Shown here piece by piece: positions 16,315 to 24,357 of a DNA stretch of 32,780 bases (position 1 is the stretch's first letter; every line of letters starts with the position of its first letter). This DNA comes from CAZNEZ01 sp964572475 (GTDB taxonomy: Bacteria > Bacillota > Clostridia > Lachnospirales > Lachnospiraceae), in assembly GCA_964572475.1 (NCBI GenBank), contig CAZNEZ010000021.1, forward strand, positions 1 through 32,780, read 5' to 3'. The notes under the pieces are model-generated. The model did no database searches, was not told where the DNA came from, and saw nothing but the letters and a program-made list of their open reading frames with translations. The position numbers and the translations under genes were made by a program.

Positions 16315-17553
16315 ATGGCAAATGTAAAACCATTTTTATGTGTAAGACCAAACAAGGAGAAGGCAGCACGTGTGGCAGCTCTTCCATATGATGTATATAA
16401 CAGAAAGGAAGCTTGTGAAGTAGTAGAAAAAGAAGAACTTTCTTTTCTTAAGATTGATAGAGCTGAAACACAGTTTGATGATAGTGTAGATACTTATGAT
16501 GATAGAGTATATGCCAAAGCAAAAGAGCTTCTTGATGGAATGATTGCAGATGGAACATTTGTTACAGAAGACTTAGAATGCTACTTTATTTATGAATTAA
16601 CAATGGATGGAAGAACTCAGACAGGTCTTGTCGCATGCGCTTCTATTGATGATTACCTTAACAATGTGATTAAGAAACATGAAAATACGAGAGCAGACAA
16701 AGAAGTAGACCGTATTAGACACGTTGATACCTGTAATGCTCAGACAGGCCCTATTTTTCTTGCATATAGGGCAAATGCTATAATTAATGCTGTTATTATT
16801 AAGAATAAACAAAATAAAGCTTTGTATGATTTTACCGCTGATGATGGCATTAGACATGCAGTTTGGAAGATTAGTGAAGCTGATGATATTTCAAATATTA
16901 AGAAAGCATTTGAAACTATTGACAGTATTTATATTGCAGATGGACATCATAGGGCAGCTTCAGCAGTTAAAGTAGGACTTAAGAGACGTGAAGCTAATAA
17001 GAATTATACGGGACAGGAAGAATTCAACTTCTTTCTTTCGGTTTTATTTCCAGATGAAGAGTTAATGATCATGCCTTATAATAGAGTAGTTAAGGACTTA
17101 AATGGTAATACTAAAGAAGAATTTATAAAATTATTAGAAGATAAGTTTGATGTTAATAATCTTGGTTATAATCCATATAGTCCACAAATTAAAGGAAAGA
17201 TTGGAATGTTTTTAGATGGAGACTGGTATGAACTTACAGCCCATGATGATATTCTTTCAGAAGATCCAGTTGAAGGCCTTGATGTATCTCTTCTTCAAAA
17301 ATATGTATTAACACCAGTTCTTGGTATTGAAGATCCTAGGATTGATAAGAGAATTGACTTTATTGGTGGAATTCGTGGATTGTCAGAATTAGAGAAACGC
17401 TGTAATAATGATATGAAGGTTGCCTTTTCTATGTATCCTACAGCAATTAGTGAATTATTTGCTGTTTCAGATGCAGGGAAGCTTATGCCACCTAAATCAA
17501 CATGGTTTGAACCAAAACTTAGAAGTGGATTATTTATTCATATGCTTGGATAA
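16315..17553 (+). CDS. DUF1015 family protein, linked to serCA
   Basis: Protein of 412 residues recognised as DUF1015 from its N-terminus (VKPFLCVRPNKEKAARVAALPYDVYN style, with the PYDV motif) and the motif YIADGHHRAASAVKVG, DGHHR at residues 209-213. A DGHHR or G-x-x-R core is also known from ParB/sulfiredoxin-fold proteins, including free serine kinases (SerK, SbnI); a shared fold is my inference. ATG 16315 is preceded by CAGGAGGACT. It stands directly after serC-serA with the same orientation, separated only by a hairpin, suggesting a role in serine or phosphoserine metabolism. It has no signal peptide or membrane segment, so it is likely cytosolic. Biochemical activity unproven as far as I know. 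Confidence 0.88.
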   Translation: MANVKPFLCVRPNKEKAARVAALPYDVYNRKEACEVVEKEELSFLKIDRAETQFDDSVDTYDDRVYAKAKELLDGMIADGTFVTEDLECYFIYELTMDGRTQTGLVACASIDDYLNNVIKKHENTRADKEVDRIRHVDTCNAQTGPIFLAYRANAIINAVIIKNKQNKALYDFTADDGIRHAVWKISEADDISNIKKAFETIDSIYIADGHHRAASAVKVGLKRREANKNYTGQEEFNFFLSVLFPDEELMIMPYNRVVKDLNGNTKEEFIKLLEDKFDVNNLGYNPYSPQIKGKIGMFLDGDWYELTAHDDILSEDPVEGLDVSLLQKYVLTPVLGIEDPRIDKRIDFIGGIRGLSELEKRCNNDMKVAFSMYPTAISELFAVSDAGKLMPPKSTWFEPKLRSGLFIHMLG

Positions 17554-17582
17554 CTTTAAATTATAATATAATCTATTATAAT
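17546..17582 (+). promoter_or_regulatory. AT-rich possible promoter/operator for the metal-binding lipoprotein
   Basis: TTGGAT at 17546-17551 and TATAAT at 17567-17572 (15-base spacer), or TTTAAA and TATAAT at 17577-17582 (16-base spacer). Two copies of the palindrome ATTATAAT (17560-17567 and 17575-17582) lie 15 bases apart and could be an operator, but the base composition makes this weak. Confidence 0.35.
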
Positions 17583-17611
17583 CAGATTAAATATTATTGG
17601 AAGGAATTAAA

Positions 17612-18586
17612 ATGAAGCAGAGTGGTAAAATAAAAGCATTATTGTCAATATTAGTATTGTGTGTTATAGCAGTAACAGGATGTAAGTCTGATAAATCAGG
17701 AGATTCAGAGAAACTTTCTATTATAACAACTTTATTTCCACAGTATGATTTTGCAAGGCAGATTGTTGGAGATAAGGCAGATGTAACACTACTCTTATCT
17801 CCAGGTGTTGAGGCTCATTCATATGATCCAACTCCAGCAGATATTGTTAAGATTAATAAAGCAGATATATTCATTTATACAGGTGACAATATGGAATCAT
17901 GGGCAGCTGATATTTTAAGTGGAATCGATAATGAGAATCTGGATGTTCTAGATGTATCTAAAGGTATTAAGCTTGTGAAAACAGAAGAGGAGCATAGTGA
18001 TGAGGAAGATGAGGATGAGGACGCCCATGAACATGAATATGATCCTCATATCTGGACAAGTCCTGTAAATGCAATCACAATGGTGGAAAACATTCTTAAC
18101 GAGCTGGTTAAGACAGATCCTGATAATAAGGAATATTACAAAGAAAATGCTGCCAAATTAACTAAAGACCTTAATGAGTTGGACTCTGAGTTTAAAGAAG
18201 TTGTTAAAAATGCAGATATTAAAACCATTTATTTTGGAGGCAGATTTGCAATGTATTATTTTGCAAAGGAATACGGACTGCAGTATGAGGCCGCTTTTGA
18301 TTCATGCTCTAGTGAAACAGAACCAAGTGCTAAGAGAGTTGCAAGAATTATAAATGATATGAAAGCTGATAACGCAGCTGTTATATATTATGAAGAGCTT
18401 GTAGACCCAAAGTCAGCTAAATCTATTGCTGAGGCAACAGGAGCTGAAACTCTTCTTTTGCATTCCTGCCATAATGTTTCTAAAGAGGAAATGGATGCAG
18501 GAGTAACATATGTATCACTTATGAAACAGAATGTGAAGAATCTGAAAGAAGGACTAATAGCGAATGCTTCAAATAACGCATCATAA
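17612..18586 (+). CDS. Zinc/manganese-type ABC transporter substrate-binding lipoprotein
   Basis: Surface lipoprotein of 324 residues in the ZnuA/AdcA/PsaA family (cluster A-I). Signal peptide with lipobox VTGC (Cys24). An acidic, His-containing loop (about residues 126-145, EEEHSDEEDEDEDAHEHE) is typical of zinc-binding members. Likely ligands are His69 (VEAHSYDP) and His146 (YDPHIWTSP). Where the third His normally sits in an H-x-A-x-x-Y-F-A pattern, this protein has Arg211 (GGRFAMYYFAKEYGL), and the usual fourth acidic ligand region reads LLLHSCHNVS (His284, His287). ATG 17612 follows GGAAGGA; the TTG at 17597 overlaps that site. No permease or ATPase gene is adjacent. Confidence 0.88.
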   Translation: MKQSGKIKALLSILVLCVIAVTGCKSDKSGDSEKLSIITTLFPQYDFARQIVGDKADVTLLLSPGVEAHSYDPTPADIVKINKADIFIYTGDNMESWAADILSGIDNENLDVLDVSKGIKLVKTEEEHSDEEDEDEDAHEHEYDPHIWTSPVNAITMVENILNELVKTDPDNKEYYKENAAKLTKDLNELDSEFKEVVKNADIKTIYFGGRFAMYYFAKEYGLQYEAAFDSCSSETEPSAKRVARIINDMKADNAAVIYYEELVDPKSAKSIAEATGAETLLLHSCHNVSKEEMDAGVTYVSLMKQNVKNLKEGLIANASNNAS

Positions 18587-18637
18587 CGAATGAATCATAA
18601 TTTTTAAAATCAATTAATATATACTTTATAAAATCAT

Positions 18638-18678
18638 AAAAAGCTAGTATAATAAAAGTAATATTATACTAGCTTTTT
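18638..18678 (+). terminator. Strong bidirectional-looking terminator
   Basis: AAAAAGCTAGTATAATA (18638-18654) and TATTATACTAGCTTTTT (18662-18678) form a perfect 17-bp stem with a seven-base loop, and the T-run continues to 18679. It ends the lipoprotein transcript. Confidence 0.88.
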
Positions 18679-18721
18679 TGATATAGTAGATAAGGCAATA
18701 GCTGAAGAAAGGGTGAAGAAT

Positions 18722-21190
18722 ATGGATGAGAAAATTTATAATACAATGAAATGGCCTGAAATAGAAGGGATTGTATGCTCGGATACGGATAGTCCTAAGG
18801 GAGTATTAGGTGCAAAAGTTATAAGAGGAGGAGTGCTTGTTCAGGCATTTGAGCCATTTGCATCAGGATTATCGGTAGTGAATATGGATAATGGTGAAGT
18901 ATATGGTATGGAAAAGGTAGATGATACGGGATTTTATGCCACTATTGTACCTGAGAAGAAAGTATTTAAGTATATGCTTATTAAGGTTGATAGTGAAGGA
19001 AAAGAAACCAAATACTATGACTCGTATTCGTTTGGAGATGTTATTCCAGATAAAGACTTGAAGAAATTCAATGCGGGTGTAAATTATAAAGTTTATGAAA
19101 TTTTAGGTGCACATTTAACTAAAGTAGACGGAATAGAGGGAGTTCTATTTGCAGTATGGGCTCCTATGGCTGTTAGAGTCAGCGTGGTTGGAGATTTTAA
19201 TAACTGGGATGGAAGAATGCATCAGATGACAAGGCGTGGTGATACAGGTGTATTTGAAATCTTTGTACCAGGACTTAAGTCAGGAGAATTATATAAGTAT
19301 GAGATTAAGAAAAAGGGTGATTTACTTATTCTAAAAGCTGATCCATATGCTAATGCATCTGAACTTAGACCTGATACGGCTTCTATAGTAACAGATTTAT
19401 CTACTATTACATGGAATGATGATAAATGGATTGAGAAGAGAAAAAAAGCTAATTATGATGAAGAACCTATGTCAATATATGAATTACATCTTGGCTCTTT
19501 TAAGAGACCTAATCCAGAAGATAAGGAGTCTTTTTACAATTATAGAGAATTAGCACCTCTTGTGGCTGATTATGTCAATGAGATGAATTACACCCATATA
19601 GAGATTATGCCTATTATGGAACACCCTTTAGATGCGTCATGGGGATATCAGGTTACAGGATATTATGCGCCTACCAGCAGATATGGTTCTCCAGAGGATT
19701 TTGCATACTTTGTTAATTACCTTCATAAGAAGAATATTGGAGTTATACTTGACTGGGTACCTGCACATTTTCCTAAAGATGACTTTGGACTGGCGAAATT
19801 TGATGGAAGCTGTCTATATGAACACCTTGACTGGAGAAAAGGAGAACATCCACATTGGGGAACTCTAATATATAATTATGGAAGACCTGAGGTGTGTAAT
19901 TTCCTTATTGCAAATGCTTTGTTTTGGGTAGATAAGTTCCATGCCGATGGAATTAGAATGGATGCAGTAGCTTCTATGTTATACTTAGATTATGGTAAGA
20001 ATGATGGCGAATGGGTTCCTAATATTTATGGAGGTAATGAGAATCTTGAGGCTATTGAGATGATTAAGAATCTAAATACTGCATTTAAAAAGAATAAAGA
20101 TGGTGCGATACTGATTGCGGAAGAGTCAACGGCATGGCCAATGGTTACGAGTGCTGTTAAGAATGAAGGACTTGGTTTTGACTATAAGTGGAATATGGGA
20201 TTCATGAATGATTTTCTTGAATATATGAAATGTGATCCATATTTTAGACATGAACATTATGGAGATCTTACATTTAGCCTAATATATGCGTACAGCGAGA
20301 ATTTTATTTTACCATTTTCACATGATGAGGTAGTGCATGGTAAGGCATCAATGATTGGTAAGATGCCAGGTAGAACAGAGGAAGAAAAGTTTGCTAACTT
20401 AAGAGTTGCTTATGGATATATGATGACTCATCCAGGTAAAAAACTTCTATTTATGGGTCAGGATTTTGCTCAATATGATGAATGGAATGAAGATAAGACC
20501 ATTGAATGGGATTTGCTACAGTATGACTTTCATGCGAAGATGAATGAATATGTTAAATGCCTTAATAAACTCTATAAGACAGAGACATCTTTGTTTGAAG
20601 AAGATTATAATACTGATGGATTTGAATGGATTAACAACATATCATCTAAAGAGAGTATAGTTGTATTTGCAAGACATGGAAAAAAGACTGATGATATGAT
20701 AATTGTAGTATGCAATTTTGATACAATAGAAAGAGAAGACTATAAAATTGGTGTTCCTAAGAAGGGCAAATATAAGGAAATATTTAATAGTGATGCCAGA
20801 GAATTTGGAGGAACTGATTTTGTTAATAAGAGACTGAAGGTTAGTAAAACGGATGAATGTGATGGCAGAGAAGAATCTATCAGAATCAAGGTTCCAGCGC
20901 TTGGCATTACAATTCTTAAGTATTCTAAAGCTGAGAAAAAGGCGACTACAAATAACGCAATTAAAAAGGATGATACCAAGAAGATTGCTCCATCAAGAGT
21001 AGCTAAGAAGATTCAAAAAGAGATTGAAAAAACTGAAAGTAATGATATTGTAATCGAAAAAACTGATATTAAGCCAGTTAAGAAGTCAGAAGTAAAGATG
21101 ATGCAAAAACAGGTTAAGAAGCCAGAAGTAAAGATGATGCAAAAACAGGTTAAGAAGCCAGAAGAGAAACAAGTTAAGAAAGCAAAGTAA
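18722..21190 (+). CDS. glgB: 1,4-alpha-glucan branching enzyme with Lys-rich C-terminal tail
   Basis: Introduces alpha-1,6 branches into glycogen; cytosolic GH13 enzyme. 822 residues, about 90 longer than usual. The N-terminal region carries two beta modules, the second CBM48-like (FAVWAPMAVRVSVVGDFNNWDG). Catalytic residues can be placed: Asp414 (DGIRMDAVASM), Glu467 (ILIAEEST) and Asp535 (FSHDEVVHG), each nine above the E. coli numbering. From about residue 735 the tail is Lys-rich and low in complexity, ending in a 12-residue repeat. ATG 18722 was chosen over GTG 18713 because AAAGGGTG lies before it. No other glycogen genes are near. Confidence 0.95.
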   Translation: MDEKIYNTMKWPEIEGIVCSDTDSPKGVLGAKVIRGGVLVQAFEPFASGLSVVNMDNGEVYGMEKVDDTGFYATIVPEKKVFKYMLIKVDSEGKETKYYDSYSFGDVIPDKDLKKFNAGVNYKVYEILGAHLTKVDGIEGVLFAVWAPMAVRVSVVGDFNNWDGRMHQMTRRGDTGVFEIFVPGLKSGELYKYEIKKKGDLLILKADPYANASELRPDTASIVTDLSTITWNDDKWIEKRKKANYDEEPMSIYELHLGSFKRPNPEDKESFYNYRELAPLVADYVNEMNYTHIEIMPIMEHPLDASWGYQVTGYYAPTSRYGSPEDFAYFVNYLHKKNIGVILDWVPAHFPKDDFGLAKFDGSCLYEHLDWRKGEHPHWGTLIYNYGRPEVCNFLIANALFWVDKFHADGIRMDAVASMLYLDYGKNDGEWVPNIYGGNENLEAIEMIKNLNTAFKKNKDGAILIAEESTAWPMVTSAVKNEGLGFDYKWNMGFMNDFLEYMKCDPYFRHEHYGDLTFSLIYAYSENFILPFSHDEVVHGKASMIGKMPGRTEEEKFANLRVAYGYMMTHPGKKLLFMGQDFAQYDEWNEDKTIEWDLLQYDFHAKMNEYVKCLNKLYKTETSLFEEDYNTDGFEWINNISSKESIVVFARHGKKTDDMIIVVCNFDTIEREDYKIGVPKKGKYKEIFNSDAREFGGTDFVNKRLKVSKTDECDGREESIRIKVPALGITILKYSKAEKKATTNNAIKKDDTKKIAPSRVAKKIQKEIEKTESNDIVIEKTDIKPVKKSEVKMMQKQVKKPEVKMMQKQVKKPEEKQVKKAK
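21080..21163 (+). repeat. 36-bp tandem repeat encoding the glgB tail
   Basis: Two units of 36 bp (21080-21115 and 21116-21151) differing at one base, plus 12 bp of a third. They encode KKSEVKMMQKQV and KKPEVKMMQKQV, then KKPEEKQVKKAK. The near identity at DNA level suggests recent duplication. Confidence 0.9.
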
Positions 21191-21207
21191 GAAAGAGGTA
21201 GAATGCA

Positions 21208-22086
21208 GTGAATATGTTTATGCTATTAACAAATACCGATGCTCAAGAAACAGTTAAAGAGGTGAATCAATTCATAGAGACTATGAAGGGATATATTCCT
21301 AAGGTAATAGATTTTGCTATCAATGTAATAATTGCTATTATAATTTTCATGATAGGAAAGTATGTTATTTCATTAATTCTCAAAATATTTAAGAGATTTT
21401 TTAATAAAGCTAATATTGAGATTAGTGTTAGCAAATTTTTACTTTCTCTATTGAGAGTTATAATGTATTTTATACTTATATGTATAGTATGTGAAAGAGT
21501 GGGAATACAGACAACGTCCTTTCTTGCAGTATTAGGATCAGCTGGCCTTGCAATTGGTCTGTCTATGCAGGGAAGTTTATCAAACTTTGCTGGTGGTGTT
21601 ATGATTCTATTAATCAAGCCATTTAAGGTAGGAGATTATATTCAGGACGGTGGTAGTGGAAAAGAGGGAACGGTTAATAAGATTGACCTGTTTTATACAC
21701 ATCTTATAACTGTTGACAATAAGCTTATAGTTGTTCCGAATGGAACACTTGCGAATTCTCATATAACGAATGTTACAGCATTTGAAAAAAGACGTATTGA
21801 TCTTAATGTAGGTATAAGTTATACCAGTGATATTACAAGGGCTAAAAAGGTTATGGAAGATATTGTGGCTAAAAACGATAAGATTCTTCATGAAGAAGAA
21901 GTAATGATATTCGTTAAAGACCTTGCAGCGAGTGAAGTTACGCTAGAGATGAGAGTATGGGCTAAGACAGAAGATTATTGGAATACCAAGTTCATACTTA
22001 TAGAGACAATCAAGAATGAATTCGATTCCAATGGAATTGAGATACCATTTAACCAGCTACAGGTACATATATCAAAAGAAAGTTAA
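21208..22086 (+). CDS. Small-conductance mechanosensitive channel, MscS family
   Basis: Inner-membrane channel that opens under membrane tension during hypo-osmotic shock. 292 residues, close to E. coli MscS (286). Three hydrophobic segments: about 30-58 (VIDFAINVIIAIIIFMIGKYV), 68-88 (LLSLLRVIMYFILICIV) and the pore helix 97-125 (FLAVLGSAGLAIGLSMQGSL), followed by the SNFAGGVMIL hinge and the cytoplasmic beta domain (KPFKVGDYIQ). The start is GTG 21208, with AGAGG nine bases upstream; ATG 21214 is too far. It begins 17 bases after glgB, so co-transcription is likely. Confidence 0.92.
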   Translation: MNMFMLLTNTDAQETVKEVNQFIETMKGYIPKVIDFAINVIIAIIIFMIGKYVISLILKIFKRFFNKANIEISVSKFLLSLLRVIMYFILICIVCERVGIQTTSFLAVLGSAGLAIGLSMQGSLSNFAGGVMILLIKPFKVGDYIQDGGSGKEGTVNKIDLFYTHLITVDNKLIVVPNGTLANSHITNVTAFEKRRIDLNVGISYTSDITRAKKVMEDIVAKNDKILHEEEVMIFVKDLAASEVTLEMRVWAKTEDYWNTKFILIETIKNEFDSNGIEIPFNQLQVHISKES

Positions 22087-22089
22087 AAA

Positions 22090-22124
22090 TTTAACTAAAG
22101 CTAAAAAATTTAACTTTAGTTAAA
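22090..22124 (+). terminator. AT-rich inverted repeat after mscS
   Basis: TTTAACTAAAG (22090-22100) and CTTTAGTTAAA (22114-22124), an 11-bp perfect stem with a 13-base loop. The following TTGGTATACTT is a poor T-run and includes an extended -10 element. It could be a weak terminator or an operator: the heptamer TTTAACT or its complement occurs four times between 22081 and 22124. Confidence 0.45.
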
Positions 22125-22125
22125 T

Positions 22126-22134
22126 TGGTATACT
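22126..22134 (+). promoter_or_regulatory. Extended -10 promoter P1 for htpG
   Basis: TGG followed by TATACT (22129-22134) gives an extended -10. Expected start near 22141 puts the CIRCE element at about +10 to +36, the classic position for HrcA repression. The -35 is weak. Confidence 0.5.
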
Positions 22135-22149
22135 TAATAAAACAAATTA

Positions 22150-22176
22150 TTAGCACTCACTACAAATGAGTGCTAA
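22150..22176 (+). promoter_or_regulatory. CIRCE element (HrcA operator)
   Basis: TTAGCACTC (22150-22158), nine bases, GAGTGCTAA (22168-22176): a perfect match to the CIRCE consensus bound by the heat-shock repressor HrcA. It lies 143 bases before htpG, between two candidate promoters. Confidence 0.97.
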
Positions 22177-22183
22177 TTTTATC

Positions 22184-22212
22184 TTGACTTTTTTGTGATT
22201 GGGTACTACAAT
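22184..22212 (+). promoter_or_regulatory. Promoter P2 for htpG
   Basis: TTGACT (22184-22189), a 17-base spacer and TACAAT (22207-22212). Expected start near 22219. CIRCE ends only seven bases upstream of its -35, so HrcA could also affect this promoter. Confidence 0.65.
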
Positions 22213-22319
22213 AATTTCTATAGCAAAATAGATACATTTCTTTAAGAAATGTGGGTACTATTTTTCAAACTATTTTAAAAATTAGTGCAATAACAATAAT
22301 ACAAAAGGAGTGATTTTCA

Positions 22320-24320
22320 ATGACAAATCAACATGGTAACTTATCAATTAACAGTGACAACATTTTCCCTATTATTAAAAAGTGGTTATATTCTGACCAT
22401 GACATATTCTTTAGAGAATTAATATCTAATGGATGTGATGCAATCACAAAGCTTAAGAAGCTAGATATGATGGGTGAATGTGAACTTGAAGACGACGAAG
22501 AATTTACAGTTCAGGTTATAGCAGATTCTACTAACAAAACACTTGAATTCATAGATAATGGTCTAGGAATGACAGCAGAAGAAGTGGAAGAATATATTAA
22601 TCAGATAGCATTTTCTGGAGCGGAAGCTTTCTTGGAAAAATACAAAGATAAGACTAATGAAGACCAGATTATTGGACATTTTGGTTTGGGATTCTATTCA
22701 GCATTTATGGTTGCAGATAAAGTTGAGATTAATACTTTATCATATAAAGAAGATGCTAAACCAGTTCATTGGGAATGTGATGGTGGAACAGAATACGATA
22801 TGGAAGAAGGAGACAGAGAGTTCCGCGGAACAAGCATTATCCTTCATCTCAACGAAGACTGTGTTGAGTTTGCTAACGAATATCGTGCAAGAGAAATCAT
22901 AGAGAAATACTGTTCATTTATGCCAGTTAATATTTATCTTGCTAATCCAAATGCTGAAACTCAGTATGAGACTGTTGAACCATCTGAAGTAACAGATAAG
23001 GATACGGTTATTGAAAAAGTAGTTGAACCAGCTAAAACTAATGAAGTTGAAAATGAAGATGGAACTAAGGAAACTGTTGAAGTTTCGCCAGAAAAAGAAA
23101 TGGTTAAAATTCTTAAAAGGCCAGTTCCACTTAATGATACTAACCCATTGTGGATGAAACATCCAAATGAATGTTCAGAGGATGAATATAAAGATTTCTA
23201 TCGTAAGGTATTTAAGGACTTTAAAGAGCCTTTATTCTGGATTCACCTTAATATGGATTATCCATTTAATCTAAAAGGTATTCTTTATTTTCCTAAGATG
23301 GGTAATCAGTATGATACAATCGAGGGAACAATTAAACTCTACAATAATCAGGTATTCATAGCAGACAATATAAAGGAAGTTATTCCTGAATTTTTACTCT
23401 TGCTTAAAGGTGTAATTGATTGTCCTGACCTTCCTCTTAATGTATCTAGAAGTGCACTTCAAAATGACGGATTTGTGAAGAAAATCTCTGATTATATCAC
23501 TAAAAAGGTTGCGGATAAGCTTTCTGGACTATGTAAAACTGAAAGAGAATCTTATGAAAAATATTGGGATGACATTAATCCATTTATTAAGTTTGGCTGC
23601 TTAAAGGATGAAAAATTCTATGATAAGATGAAAGACTTTATTCTGTTTAAGAATCTTGATAATAAATATCTTACTCTTTCCGACTGTTTAAAGGAAAATG
23701 AAGAAGAACATAAGAATACAGTATTCTATGTAACTGATGAGATTCAACAGAGCCAGTATATCAATATGTTTAAGGAAGCAAGTCTTGATGCTGTAATATT
23801 AAAACATAATATTGACCAGCCATTTATAACTCATCTTGAGCAGAAGAATGAGGGTGTTCAATTTGCCAGAATTGATGCTGACCTTACAGATACATTAAAG
23901 GATACTACAGAATCAGAAGACAAAGATAAGGAAAAAGCAGAAGCCGATACACTTACAGAGACATTTAGAAAAGCACTTGGTAAAGAAAATCTTGATGTTA
24001 AGGTTGAAAAGCTTAAGAATGATAAGATTTCTTCAATGGTTACATTATCTGAGCAGAGCAGACGTATGCAGGAGATGATGAAAATGTATGGTATGAGTGG
24101 AATGGATTTTGGAGACATGGGAGCTCAGGTTTCGCTTGTATTAAATGCTAATAATGAACTTGTTAAATATATACTTGCCAATAAGGATTCCCAGCATGTT
24201 CCTATGTTCTGTGAACAGCTTTATGACCTTGCACTTATAAGTCATGAACCATTATCATCAGAGGCAATGACTAAATTTATTGCAAGAAGCAATGATATTA
24301 TGGTATTATTAGCTAAGTAA
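22320..24320 (+). CDS. htpG: Molecular chaperone HtpG (Hsp90 family)
   Basis: ATP-dependent cytosolic chaperone, dimeric in the family. 666 residues, some 40 longer than E. coli HtpG. N-terminal GHKL ATPase motifs: FFRELISNGCDAITK (Glu and Asn for ATP hydrolysis and Mg binding), FIDNGLGMT and GHFGLGFYSAFMVA. Residues about 208-270, between the N-terminal and middle domains, form an unusually long charged segment rich in Glu, Lys and Val. The middle domain resumes with NPLWMKHPNECSEDEYKDFY and contains SRSALQND. ATG 22320 follows AAAAGGAGTGATTTTCA. Controlled by CIRCE. argH follows after 37 bases. Confidence 0.96.
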   Translation: MTNQHGNLSINSDNIFPIIKKWLYSDHDIFFRELISNGCDAITKLKKLDMMGECELEDDEEFTVQVIADSTNKTLEFIDNGLGMTAEEVEEYINQIAFSGAEAFLEKYKDKTNEDQIIGHFGLGFYSAFMVADKVEINTLSYKEDAKPVHWECDGGTEYDMEEGDREFRGTSIILHLNEDCVEFANEYRAREIIEKYCSFMPVNIYLANPNAETQYETVEPSEVTDKDTVIEKVVEPAKTNEVENEDGTKETVEVSPEKEMVKILKRPVPLNDTNPLWMKHPNECSEDEYKDFYRKVFKDFKEPLFWIHLNMDYPFNLKGILYFPKMGNQYDTIEGTIKLYNNQVFIADNIKEVIPEFLLLLKGVIDCPDLPLNVSRSALQNDGFVKKISDYITKKVADKLSGLCKTERESYEKYWDDINPFIKFGCLKDEKFYDKMKDFILFKNLDNKYLTLSDCLKENEEEHKNTVFYVTDEIQQSQYINMFKEASLDAVILKHNIDQPFITHLEQKNEGVQFARIDADLTDTLKDTTESEDKDKEKAEADTLTETFRKALGKENLDVKVEKLKNDKISSMVTLSEQSRRMQEMMKMYGMSGMDFGDMGAQVSLVLNANNELVKYILANKDSQHVPMFCEQLYDLALISHEPLSSEAMTKFIARSNDIMVLLAK

Positions 24321-24357
24321 AAAATACATTTAGTCATATAGACGGATAGGAGCCACT

